Notes: generated from the letters alone by a model not told the origin. Positions 1-5,554 are shown, counted from the first letter of the stretch. The stretch is 7,532 nucleotides of DNA from an uncultured Hyphomicrobiales bacterium (GCA_903891395.1 CAITEM010000178.1:1-7532); one strand, 5' to 3'. Program-made: numbers and translations.

Positions 1-172
1 CTTTCAAGCAGACATCAGTGCCGGGGATGTAATAGAAACCCGCACCATACAAGCTACAAATCTTCACGTACTGGACCGGCTTGGCCTTGACGGGAAGATC
101 GGCAGCCTGGGCTCCGGACATAGCAACGAGACCCGCTGCCGTGCCGAGGAGAAGGCTTTTCACCATCTTCAT
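1..172 (-). CDS. Porin, N-terminal part (alphaproteobacterial Porin_2 type), cut by window edge
   Basis: Outer-membrane porin expected to form a general diffusion channel. Only the first 57 codons are in the window and the gene continues beyond base 1. The start is the ATG read from 172: it follows a GGAGG (plus-strand CCTCC at 179-183) with a 6-base gap. A second ATG two codons later is a less well spaced alternative. Residues 1-23 form a typical signal peptide (basic MKMVKS, hydrophobic LLLGTAAGLVAM, cleavage at AQA/ADLP). The mature start ADLPVKAKPVQYVKIC, then YGAGFYYIPGTDVCLK with cysteines at 39 and 55, is the hallmark N-terminus of rhizobial and Bradyrhizobium porins. That signature is family knowledge; the beta-barrel itself lies outside the window. 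Which porin paralogue this is cannot be told from 57 residues. Confidence 0.9.
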   Translation of the reverse strand, partial: MKMVKSLLLGTAAGLVAMSGAQAADLPVKAKPVQYVKICSLYGAGFYYIPGTDVCLK

Positions 173-831
173 CTTGAACCTCCAAACATTGTTTATCGTG
201 AGAGGGTTCCGTATCCGCCCAGTGCGATTGCACCGAAGGAACTTCCCCATGCTACCCGCAATTCCGACTGGCTTTCGCACCAAGGTGCAAATCGCCGACC
301 CGAAAAGCACGACACGGGGATGCCCCCTCCGTCGCAAGTTGGACATTAGCCGAGCGAAGTTGTGGCGCAACGAAGAAGCGCCATTCCCACAGGGTCCAAG
401 GGCGCTTTCCAAACGAGTGTTGCGCAAAAAACACGCATGGTATGCACCCAAGGATGGGCCATATGCGTTATTCGGCATGTTATTTCACATAACAAAAATA
501 TTATTGTCATATCAGGTACTTATTTAAAATTTGATGATACAACTTTTGCGTTCTTTTGAATTATTTGTATCTTCATACGAGATAGAAAGCGTGTGGGAGG
601 CATCCTTTTTGGCGATCAAAGGATCGCAGGTATGCACTCCCGCGCCTATTTGAGATGCAGCGCCGCAACCGTTTCTGACAGACATTTAATCAAAGTTTGG
701 GCACTACCCGAGTAGCGATTCGAGGCGTGCGGAACTCTGTTCGGCACCCGGTAGATTCGGCACTGCCTCGTTCTGGCACGATGGAAGCGCGCGAAGGAGT
801 CGGAAACCAGGGGTTCGATGGTACCGGTGGC
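173..831. other. Gene-free spacer between porin and tRNA-Ser
   Basis: About 660 bases with no convincing protein gene on either strand. The part next to the porin should hold its promoter and leader, but I cannot pick a clear -35/-10 pair. Bases about 478-575 are strikingly AT-rich for this genome and contain a small hairpin (TGTTAT at 478-483 with ATAACA at 489-494) and a 7 bp inverted repeat (GATACAA at 536-542 with TTGTATC at 565-571). A long nested inverted repeat follows at 591-645 (listed separately). From 646 to 831 I see nothing assignable. Open frames here have no ribosome site and no recognisable protein features. Confidence 0.6.
591..645 (+). other. Long nested inverted repeat, candidate structured RNA element
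   Basis: Read as plus-strand RNA, the stretch folds back on itself almost completely. GTGT (591-594) can pair with GCGC (642-645) using two G-U pairs. GGGAG (595-599) pairs with CTCCC (637-641), GCAT (600-603) with ATGC (632-635), CC (604-605) with GG (629-630), and GCGATC (612-617) with GATCGC (622-627) around an AAAG loop. The interruptions are TTTTTG on the left arm and single bases at 628, 631 and 636 on the right. This gives about 21 pairs in 55 bases. The two G-U pairs work only in the plus-strand transcript. No T-tract follows, so it is not a simple intrinsic terminator. Its role is unknown: a small RNA, an mRNA-end structure or a DNA cruciform are all possible. Confidence 0.5.
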
Positions 832-924
832 TGGCGGAGACGGAGGGATTCGAACCCTCGATACGCCTTTTGAGCGTATAACGGTTTAGCAAACCGCCGC
901 CTTCAGCCACTCGGCCACATCTCC
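832..924 (-). tRNA. serT-GCU: tRNA-Ser (anticodon GCU)
   Basis: Serine tRNA reading AGC and AGU codons. The minus strand gives a full class II cloverleaf of 93 bases including an encoded CCA. Acceptor GGAGATG (924-918) pairs with CGTCTCC (842-836), with one T-G wobble, then discriminator G and CCA (834-832). The D region is GGCCGAGTGGCTGAAGGC. The anticodon arm is GGTTTGCTAAACC with anticodon GCT at 890-888. A long variable arm is built on ATACGC/GCGTAT, and the T arm GAGGGTTCGAATCCCTC is perfect. The long variable arm and the anticodon both identify serine. The encoded GCCA is immediately repeated (GCCAGCCA), and an 8-base GGTACCGG lies on each side of the gene. The symbol is descriptive; bacteria use several names for this locus. 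Confidence 0.97.
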
Positions 925-935
925 GGTACCGGAAA

Positions 936-964
936 TCCGTACAGAATCCGCATTGCCCGGTCAA
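936..964 (-). promoter_or_regulatory. Candidate promoter of tRNA-Ser
   Basis: On the minus strand TTGACC (964-959) matches five of six bases of the housekeeping -35 box. A 17-base spacer leads to TACGGA (941-936), a poor but correctly placed -10. The expected start point would fall a few bases ahead of the mature tRNA 5' end at 924, as is usual for a tRNA gene with a short leader. This is inferred from position and one good box only. Confidence 0.35.
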
Positions 965-1056
965 ACGGCGCGAGAAGTTTTATGCGACTCATGAACTAGA
1001 AGGCCCGACGAAGGGTTTAGTGCTGACAGAACGTGCCACCGAAAAGGACAGCCACC

Positions 1057-1347
1057 ATGACCGGGTTCAAATTGGCGCTTTCCGCTGCCGTCGCCCTCGC
1101 CGCGTTGTCCTCGTTGCCGAAACCGGCTGCGGCGACGATCGAATATCCGTGGTGCGTCCAATATGGCGGCGGACCCAATGGCGGCGGCCGCAACTGCGGC
1201 TTCGTCAGCTACGGCCAATGCATGATGACCGCGCGCGGCGCCGGCGGCATGTGCGTCGTGAATCTCTTTTATCAGGGCACTGCCGAGCAACCGCGCCCGC
1301 GCCGACGCCATTCCAGCAATGACGCGTTCGCCAACCCGAACGGCTAG
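1057..1347 (+). CDS. DUF3551 family small secreted Cys-rich protein (first of two)
   Basis: A 96-residue exported protein of unknown function, in the DUF3551 family that is abundant in Bradyrhizobium and relatives. The ATG at 1057 is preferred over the upstream GTG at 1033 because AAAAGGA (1042-1048) lies 8 bases before it and the signal peptide then begins correctly. The signal peptide is about residues 1-26 (hydrophobic LALSAAVALAAL, cleavage near AAA/TIEY). The mature domain has the family pattern: EYPWC (C33), a Gly-rich YGGGPNGGGRNCGF (C47), QCM (C55) and GGMC...NLFY (C66). Four cysteines suggest two disulfides in the periplasm; that is inference. The tail is Arg/Pro-rich (residues about 79-84). 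A paralogue follows 66 bases downstream with no terminator visible between them, so cotranscription is likely. Confidence 0.88.
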   Translation: MTGFKLALSAAVALAALSSLPKPAAATIEYPWCVQYGGGPNGGGRNCGFVSYGQCMMTARGAGGMCVVNLFYQGTAEQPRPRRRHSSNDAFANPNG

Positions 1348-1387
1348 CGGCTGTGACAAGCAGTTCTTGTTGATGGACCTGCAGTGC

Positions 1388-1413
1388 AAAGGGGTGACCC
1401 AAAGGAGTGACCT
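1388..1413 (+). repeat. Tandem 13-base duplication carrying the Shine-Dalgarno sequence
   Basis: Two adjacent 13-base units, AAAGGGGTGACCC (1388-1400) and AAAGGAGTGACCT (1401-1413), match at 11 of 13 positions and end exactly at the ATG of the second DUF3551 gene. The second unit supplies the AGGAG used for initiation. The first offers an AAGGGG that is too far from the ATG to be the main site. This suggests a local duplication of the ribosome-binding region. Confidence 0.7.
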
Positions 1414-1686
1414 ATGAGCAAACTCAACCTGATTATCGCAGCAACTGCGGCGGTCGCCGCGATGTCGTGTTTCAATGCGCCGGCCAGCGCCGCCACCGAA
1501 TATCCGTGGTGCGCCGAATATGGCGGCAGCAATGATGGCGGCGGCCGCAATTGCGGTTTCGTCAGCCGCGAGCAATGCATGCTGACCGTCACCGGCATGG
1601 GCGGCACCTGCGAACCGAATTTGTTCTATCTCGACCAGGTCGCGAAAGAGCGTGGCTTGCCGCGCAAGCGTCCGCGCCCCGAGTGA
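1414..1686 (+). CDS. DUF3551 family small secreted Cys-rich protein (second of two)
   Basis: A 90-residue exported paralogue of the gene just upstream. The ATG at 1414 follows AGGAG (1403-1407) with 6 bases between. The signal peptide is about residues 1-27 (IIAATAAVAAM, cleavage near ASA/ATEY). The mature core EYPWCAEYGG, GGGRNCGFVS, EQCML and GGTCEPNLFY puts cysteines at 33, 47, 55 and 66, exactly the same residue numbers as in the first copy. An extra C19 lies in the signal peptide. The two genes are also very similar in DNA over this core, so they arose by tandem duplication. The C-terminal tails have diverged; this one ends in a basic KERGLPRKRPRPE. Function is unknown for the whole family; an envelope location is inferred from the signal peptide. 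Confidence 0.9.
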   Translation: MSKLNLIIAATAAVAAMSCFNAPASAATEYPWCAEYGGSNDGGGRNCGFVSREQCMLTVTGMGGTCEPNLFYLDQVAKERGLPRKRPRPE

Positions 1687-1699
1687 ACACCCGGCTGCA

Positions 1700-1727
1700 T
1701 TGACAATCCCCCCGGTCCGACCAATCT
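1700..1727 (+). promoter_or_regulatory. Possible promoter ahead of the TPR gene
   Basis: A perfect TTGACA at 1700-1705 lies in the 89-base gap after the DUF3551 pair. With a 16-base spacer the -10 would be CAATCT (1722-1727), which is weak. It would let the TPR gene be transcribed apart from the upstream pair. Support is the -35 box alone. Confidence 0.28.
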
Positions 1728-1775
1728 CGCGGCCCGCATCCGCATTCGCGGACGTCGTCAAAGCCGCGAGCCGCC

Positions 1776-3455
1776 GTGAAGCCACCTCGTTTCGATATCG
1801 ACCAGGCCATGCAGGAGGCTGTCGGCCTGCATCGCGCCGGCCGCCTGCGCGAGGCGGAGAAGATCTACGCTCGCATCGTCAAGGCGGCGCCGGACTACTT
1901 CGACGCGCTCCATCTGTTCGGCTCGCTCCAGGCGCAGAACGGACATAACGGCGAGGCGCTGCGGCTGATCCAGGCCGCGCTGAAGATCAATCCGCGCTCG
2001 CCGGAGGCGCTGGTCAATCTGTCCAATGTGATGCACGCGCTCAAGCGCGAGGAAGACGCGCTCGCCTGTCTCGACAAGGCGCTCGCGATCCGGCCGGACG
2101 ATCTTCTGGCGTTGCAGAACCGCGGTTCCGCGCTGCTGTCGTTGAACCGTCCGCAGGAGGCGCTGGCGTCGTTCGAACAGGTGCTGCAGCGCGAGCCGCG
2201 CAACGGCGACGTTCTGCTCAACCGCGGTATCGCCAAGGCGACGCTCGGACGCGACGCCGAGGCCCTTGCCGATTTCGACGCCGCGCTGGCGCAGATGCCG
2301 GGCCATCCCAACGTCCTCTATAATCGCGGCAGCGCCTTGTCGCAGGTGGGCCGCTTTGCCGACGCGATTGCAGATCTCGACCGCGCCCTTGCCGTCATGC
2401 CGGGACACGCGCGGACCTGGATCAATCGCGGCCGCGCGCTGCAGCAACTCAATCGCCATGCCGAGGCGGTGGCGAGCTTCGACAAGGCCATCGCGGCGAA
2501 CAAGAACGACGCCGACGCGCTGACGAACAAGGCGCTGTCGCTGCTGACGCTCGGCGAATTGCGCGACGGTTTCACGGACTATGAATGGCGCTGGAAACGC
2601 AGCGGCATGACCGATGGCCGGCGCGGCTATCGCGGCGCGCTGTGGCTCGGCGAGTTTCCGCTCGGCGGTAAAATCATCCTGCTGCACGCCGAACAGGGCC
2701 TCGGCGACACCATCCAGTTCGCCCGCTACGCGGGCCTGCTGGCGCAAGGCGGCGCCAAGGTCGTGATGGAAGTGCAGCCGGAGCTCAAATCAATGCTCAG
2801 CGACCTCGCCGGCGTCACGTCGTGCCATGCGCGCGGCGAGCCGCTGCCGCCCTACGACGTGCATTGCCCGCTCGGCAGCCTGCCGCTCGCGCTCAAGACC
2901 GAGACGGCAACGATTCCTGCGGCGATTCCTTATCTGCACGCGCACGCGGCCATCGTCGCTAAATGGCGCGACCGCGTCGCCCCCCTGCCCGGCAAACGCG
3001 TCGCATTGGCCTGGGCCGGCCAGGCCAGCCACGCCAACGATCGTAACCGGTCGGTCGCGTTGAAATTGTTGGAGCCGCTGCTGGCGTCAGCCGGCATTTC
3101 CTTCGTCAGCATCCAGCGCGACTTGCGCGGCGACGATGAAACCCTGCTCGCGCAGTACCCGAACGTCACGCATGTCGGCGGCCAGTTGGCCGACATGGCG
3201 GACACCGCCGCCGTGATCGACCTCGTCGACCTGACGATCGCCGTAGATACCTCGGTGGTGCATCTGGCCGGCGCGATGGCGCGCCCGGCCTGGGTGATGC
3301 TGCCTTACGCGCCGGATTGGCGCTGGGGATTATCCGGCGAACACAGCCCTTGGTATCCCGACGTCCGTCTCTTCCGGCAGCCCGCGCCCGGCGACTGGCC
3401 AAGCGTGGTCGCGCAGCTACGCGACGCGCTCGACGTTTTCGCCAGAAGCTCTTAA
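1776..3455 (+). CDS. TPR-repeat protein with C-terminal glycosyltransferase-like (GT-B/GT9-type) domain
   Basis: A 559-residue cytoplasmic-looking protein with no signal peptide. Residues about 10-247 hold seven consecutive 34-residue TPR units, with clear repeats such as ALVNLSNVMHALKREEDALA and VLYNRGSALSQVGRFADAIA. They form a helical scaffold for protein or peptide binding. Residues about 265-559 carry the C-terminal domain often attached to such TPR arrays in Bradyrhizobium: EWRWKR (270-275), AEQGLGDTIQFARY (305-318), LAWAGQASHANDRNRS (411-426) and DTSVVHLAGAMARP (491-504). The last resembles the nucleotide-sugar or heptosyltransferase (GT9) signature. A sugar-transfer role is inferred from fold similarity; substrate and activity are unknown. 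The start is uncertain: the GTG at 1776 has no good ribosome site, and the in-frame ATG at 1809 (residue 12) is an alternative. The stop overlaps that of the convergent Sel1 gene. Confidence 0.88.
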   Translation: MKPPRFDIDQAMQEAVGLHRAGRLREAEKIYARIVKAAPDYFDALHLFGSLQAQNGHNGEALRLIQAALKINPRSPEALVNLSNVMHALKREEDALACLDKALAIRPDDLLALQNRGSALLSLNRPQEALASFEQVLQREPRNGDVLLNRGIAKATLGRDAEALADFDAALAQMPGHPNVLYNRGSALSQVGRFADAIADLDRALAVMPGHARTWINRGRALQQLNRHAEAVASFDKAIAANKNDADALTNKALSLLTLGELRDGFTDYEWRWKRSGMTDGRRGYRGALWLGEFPLGGKIILLHAEQGLGDTIQFARYAGLLAQGGAKVVMEVQPELKSMLSDLAGVTSCHARGEPLPPYDVHCPLGSLPLALKTETATIPAAIPYLHAHAAIVAKWRDRVAPLPGKRVALAWAGQASHANDRNRSVALKLLEPLLASAGISFVSIQRDLRGDDETLLAQYPNVTHVGGQLADMADTAAVIDLVDLTIAVDTSVVHLAGAMARPAWVMLPYAPDWRWGLSGEHSPWYPDVRLFRQPAPGDWPSVVAQLRDALDVFARSS

Positions 3456-3748
3456 GCGGCGACGCGAAGGACCGGCATCGGCACAGGGATCGGCGCCTGC
3501 GGATGACTCTTGAGCCAGTCGCGGGCCGCGCGCTGCGCACTGCCGATTTCGCTGTCGCTCATCTGAGCCGCGATTTCCTTGCGCATCGGCGCGCCGTCTT
3601 TGTGGCCGCGCATCGCCGCGATGTTGAACCACATATGCGCCTGTACCAGATCGACCGCGACGCCCGCGCCCGATGAAAAGCTCATGCCCCGGATGAAGCA
3701 GTCTTCAGCGTCCACCACTTCCGGCAATTCCAGTTCGATCCCAGCCAT
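3452..3748 (-). CDS. Small Sel1-like repeat protein
   Basis: A 98-residue protein with one Sel1-type repeat, a TPR relative used in protein-protein contacts. Residues about 16-51 (DCFIRGMSFSSGAGVAVDLV then QAHMWFNIAAMRGHKDG) match the family pattern G..Y..G.GV..D...A..W...AA..G. After that come a helical MRKEIAAQMSDSEIGSAQRAARDWL and a Pro-rich end (PQAPIPVPMPV). Such one-repeat proteins are common and unnamed in Bradyrhizobium. No signal peptide is seen. I prefer the ATG at 3748 because AGGGTGG lies 5 bases upstream. An in-frame GTG at 3757 would add three residues (MAK) but has its AGG directly against it. The gene is convergent with the TPR protein and shares its stop site, but a working partnership is not shown. 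Confidence 0.8.
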   Translation of the reverse strand: MAGIELELPEVVDAEDCFIRGMSFSSGAGVAVDLVQAHMWFNIAAMRGHKDGAPMRKEIAAQMSDSEIGSAQRAARDWLKSHPQAPIPVPMPVLRVAA

Positions 3749-4079
3749 TTTGGCCACCCTGTTTGTTGCGGCCGATCCGCCGTATGGCGGTCCGCCGCTT
3801 GGTCCCTGTCGCCCGGATTGTTTTTCGTCCGGACAAGCGCAATCATCCGGTTAAAATTTGAATGACAGTTTAAGTATCGCGATGAATCGATCATGAACTC
3901 TCGATCGCGGACCTCTGACCGCGCCGCGAAAAATGCCGTAAAATGGCCCTAAATCGGATATCGGAAGGTTCGGTCAGGAAGCGCTAACCGCGCTCGTTCA
4001 GACGGAACTAACCACCGGGGCATATGACTTATCTAGACGTCCCCGGCCATCGCCGGAAAACTCAATTCGGAGAACTCAC
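3749..4079. other. Divergent spacer between Sel1 and DUF2147 genes
   Basis: About 330 bases without a gene. It must hold the promoters of both flanking genes, but no convincing -35/-10 pair is visible. On the Sel1 side, CCGCC/GGCGG (around 3779-3792) forms a small hairpin in its leader. Bases 3850-3960 are AT-richer, with scattered CGATC/GATCG half-repeats. The DUF2147 side contains two overlapping hairpins at 4015-4056 (listed separately). Confidence 0.5.
4015..4056 (+). promoter_or_regulatory. Overlapping alternative hairpins in the DUF2147 leader
   Basis: CCGGGG (4015-4020) can pair with CCCCGG (4041-4046) over a 20-base loop. CCGGC (4043-4047) can instead pair with GCCGG (4052-4056) over CATC. 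The two helices share bases 4043-4046 and cannot coexist. They end 13 bases before the GGAG ribosome site (4069-4072). This layout would suit a leader switch if transcription starts upstream of 4015, which is not shown. The short helices could also be chance in GC-rich DNA. Confidence 0.3.
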
Positions 4080-4505
4080 GTGAAGAAAATTATTTGTAGA
4101 GCCGCCATCGGCTTTTCATTGCTATCGAGCGCGGCGCTGGCCGCCAATCCGGAAGGTACCTGGCTGTCCGGCGATGGCGGAACGAAAGTTCATATTTCGA
4201 ACTGCGGCGGTAAACTTTGCGGCGCCGTGGTCTGGCTCAAAGAACCGACCGACGCTTCGGGCAAGCCGAAGACCGACGCCCTCAATCCCGACCCGGCCAA
4301 GCGCTCGCGCCCGATGATCGGGCTCCAGGTTGTCCGCGGTCTCGCGCCGAGCGGTGAGAACAAATGGTCGGGCCAGATTTACAACGCCGACGACGGCAAG
4401 ACCTACTCGGCCAACATGCAGGTCGCCGATGAGAGCACCGCCAAGGTTGAAGGCTGCGTGCTCGGCATTCTCTGCAAAGGCCAGACCTGGACGCGTTCGA
4501 AGTAA
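4080..4505 (+). CDS. DUF2147 family secreted protein
   Basis: A 141-residue exported protein. It begins with GTG at 4080, 7 bases after GGAG (4069-4072). Residues 1-21 are a signal peptide (MKKIICRAAIGFSLLSSAALA, cut before ANPEG). The mature part follows the DUF2147 pattern: GTWLSGDGG near the start, then ISNCGGKLCGAVVWLKEP (C42 and C47), DALNPDPAKRSRPMIGLQVV, WSGQIYNADDGKTYSANMQV, and an ending VEGCVLGILCKGQTWTRSK (C126 and C132). The last two segments are typical of this lipocalin-like beta-barrel family. Four mature cysteines could form two disulfides; this is inference. The function is not established; family members are often described as envelope or stress-linked. The gene ends 25 bases before a bidirectional terminator and appears monocistronic. 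Confidence 0.9.
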   Translation: MKKIICRAAIGFSLLSSAALAANPEGTWLSGDGGTKVHISNCGGKLCGAVVWLKEPTDASGKPKTDALNPDPAKRSRPMIGLQVVRGLAPSGENKWSGQIYNADDGKTYSANMQVADESTAKVEGCVLGILCKGQTWTRSK

Positions 4506-4530
4506 GCCGCGCATTCATCGCGCATAGAAA

Positions 4531-4560
4531 AAGCCGTCCCCGTTTTCGCGGGGACGGCTT
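4531..4560. terminator. Bidirectional intrinsic terminator
   Basis: A perfect 12 bp stem, AAGCCGTCCCCG (4531-4542) with CGGGGACGGCTT (4549-4560), surrounds a TTTTCG loop. On the minus strand the stem runs into TTTTT (complement of AAAAA at 4528-4532), a good U-tract for the glutathione transferase gene ending at 4576. On the plus strand the tail is only TTT, weaker but still placed right for the DUF2147 gene ending at 4505. It therefore serves two convergent genes. Confidence 0.9.
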
Positions 4561-4575
4561 TGTCACTTCTGACGC

Positions 4576-5376
4576 CTAACCGGCGCGCGCGCGTTGGCCG
4601 AACAGCACCGCCTGCACCTTCGGATCCTTCATATCGTAGCCTTGGCGCATTTCGAGCCCGAGCTCCATACCGCGCTTGACCGCGGGACGTGCCTTCATGC
4701 GCGCGAGCCACGCTTTGAGGTGCGGGAATTCGTTGATGTCCTGCCCTTGCCGTTCCCAGCCATTGACCCAGCCGACCAGCGCCATGTCGGCGATCGAGTA
4801 TTTGCCGGCGATGTAGTCACGATCCGCCAGCCGCTTGTTCATCACGCCATAAAGCCGGTTCACTTCGTTGACGTAACGGTCGATCGCATACGTCAATGTT
4901 TCCGCTGAGTAGTTCTTGAAGTGGTGCACTTGGCCCGCCATGGGGCCGACACCCCCCATCTGCCAGAACAGCCATTGGTCGACCTCGACGCGCCCCCGCT
5001 CGTCGCTCGGATAGAACTTGCCGGTCTTGCGTCCGAGATATTGCAGGATGGCGCCGGACTCGAAGATCGAGATCGGCTTGCCGCCGGGTCCTGCCGGATC
5101 GACGATTGCCGGCATGCGGTTGTTCGGTGCGATTTTCAGGAAGTCGGGATTGAACTGCTCGCCCTTGGAGATGTTCACCGGGTGCAAATTGTACGGCACT
5201 TTGGCTTCTTCGAGGAAGATAGTGATCTTGAAGCCATTGGGGGTTGGCCAGTAGTAGAGATCGATCGGCTTTGCCGCCTTTTTCGCCGGCTTGCTGCTCT
5301 TGGTCGTGATTTTGGCCTTGGCCTTTGCTTTGGCCGGCTTTGATTTCACCTTTTGCCCTACCTTGACGCGCGCCAT
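4576..5376 (-). CDS. yfcG: Nu-class (YfcG-like) glutathione transferase / disulfide-bond reductase with Lys-rich N-terminal tail
   Basis: A 266-residue glutathione-binding enzyme. Residues 38-266 track E. coli YfcG closely from memory: IDLYYWPTPNGFKITIFLEE, NRMPAIVD (86-93), SIFESGAILQYLG (103-115), QWLFWQMGGVGPMAGQ and the C-terminal YSIADMALVGWVNGWERQ (193-210). T45 and N47 of the TPN motif correspond to the residues that contact glutathione in Nu-class enzymes, which act mainly as glutathione-dependent disulfide reductases. Residues 1-37 are extra: 13 Lys and 1 Arg in AK/KP-type repeats, like a histone H1 tail, roughly accounting for the length excess over YfcG (about 215). The start is the ATG at 5376 with GGAG 7 bases upstream; the frame stays open further but looks non-coding. 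The symbol is by similarity; YghU-type is the alternative. Confidence 0.92.
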   Translation of the reverse strand: MARVKVGQKVKSKPAKAKAKAKITTKSSKPAKKAAKPIDLYYWPTPNGFKITIFLEEAKVPYNLHPVNISKGEQFNPDFLKIAPNNRMPAIVDPAGPGGKPISIFESGAILQYLGRKTGKFYPSDERGRVEVDQWLFWQMGGVGPMAGQVHHFKNYSAETLTYAIDRYVNEVNRLYGVMNKRLADRDYIAGKYSIADMALVGWVNGWERQGQDINEFPHLKAWLARMKARPAVKRGMELGLEMRQGYDMKDPKVQAVLFGQRARAG

Positions 5377-5431
5377 TTCACTGCTCCATGCCCAAAAAGC
5401 TTCGGAAAATCGCTCCGTTGACCTAAGCGGC

Positions 5432-5446
5432 GCGGTTCCAAACCGC
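5432..5446. promoter_or_regulatory. 15-base palindrome in the divergent spacer, possible operator
   Basis: GCGGTT (5432-5437), CCA, AACCGC (5441-5446) is a perfect 6+6 inverted repeat lying 55 bases upstream of the glutathione transferase start and 108 bases upstream of the next plus-strand start. Its place between divergent genes would suit a regulator site. It is short and could be chance. Confidence 0.3.
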
Positions 5447-5478
5447 AACCACCCGCTCCCGCGTAATACTGGACGGAT

Positions 5479-5514
5479 ACAACCCATGATGGTTATTCTT
5501 ACCGTCTGGGTTGT
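5479..5514. promoter_or_regulatory. 8 bp inverted repeat upstream of the secreted basic protein gene
   Basis: ACAACCCA (5479-5486) and TGGGTTGT (5507-5514) are perfect inverted copies separated by 20 bases. A second pair, GACGG (5472-5476) and CCGTC (5502-5506), is interleaved with it, so the two helices compete. The element ends 28 bases before the AAGGGGG ribosome site. It could be an mRNA leader fold or a looped DNA operator. Confidence 0.35.
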
Positions 5515-5554
5515 GGGTCTTCGCCCGCATCCTGAGGCACATAAGGGGGCACAA

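Noticed and set aside
184..216. GGAAC-N17-TGTT on the minus strand ahead of the porin, resembling an EcfG general-stress promoter
   Set aside because: The -10 is not CGTT, and the start point would fall on the Shine-Dalgarno sequence.
81..527. Plus-strand open frame of about 150 codons at the left end
   Set aside because: It runs antisense to the porin start and into the AT-rich spacer, lacks a ribosome site, and has a composition unlike a real protein.
642..832. Integrated element beside the tRNA 3' end
   Set aside because: There is no second copy of the tRNA 3' end in the window and no integrase gene. The 8-base flanking repeats are too short to be an att site.
961..1785. Long open frame on the minus strand opposite the DUF3551 pair
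   Set aside because: It is the shadow of two genes with clear signal peptides, family motifs and ribosome sites on the plus strand; its translation is Ala/Arg-rich with no recognisable domain.
1758..2747. 330-codon minus-strand frame opposite the TPR region
   Set aside because: GC-rich coding DNA often leaves the opposite strand open. The plus strand encodes seven regular TPR units; the minus product has no domain.
5291..5554. Upstream extension of the secreted basic protein frame
   Set aside because: It overlaps the divergent glutathione transferase gene and would bury the signal peptide. The ATG at 5555 has AAGGGGG at proper spacing.
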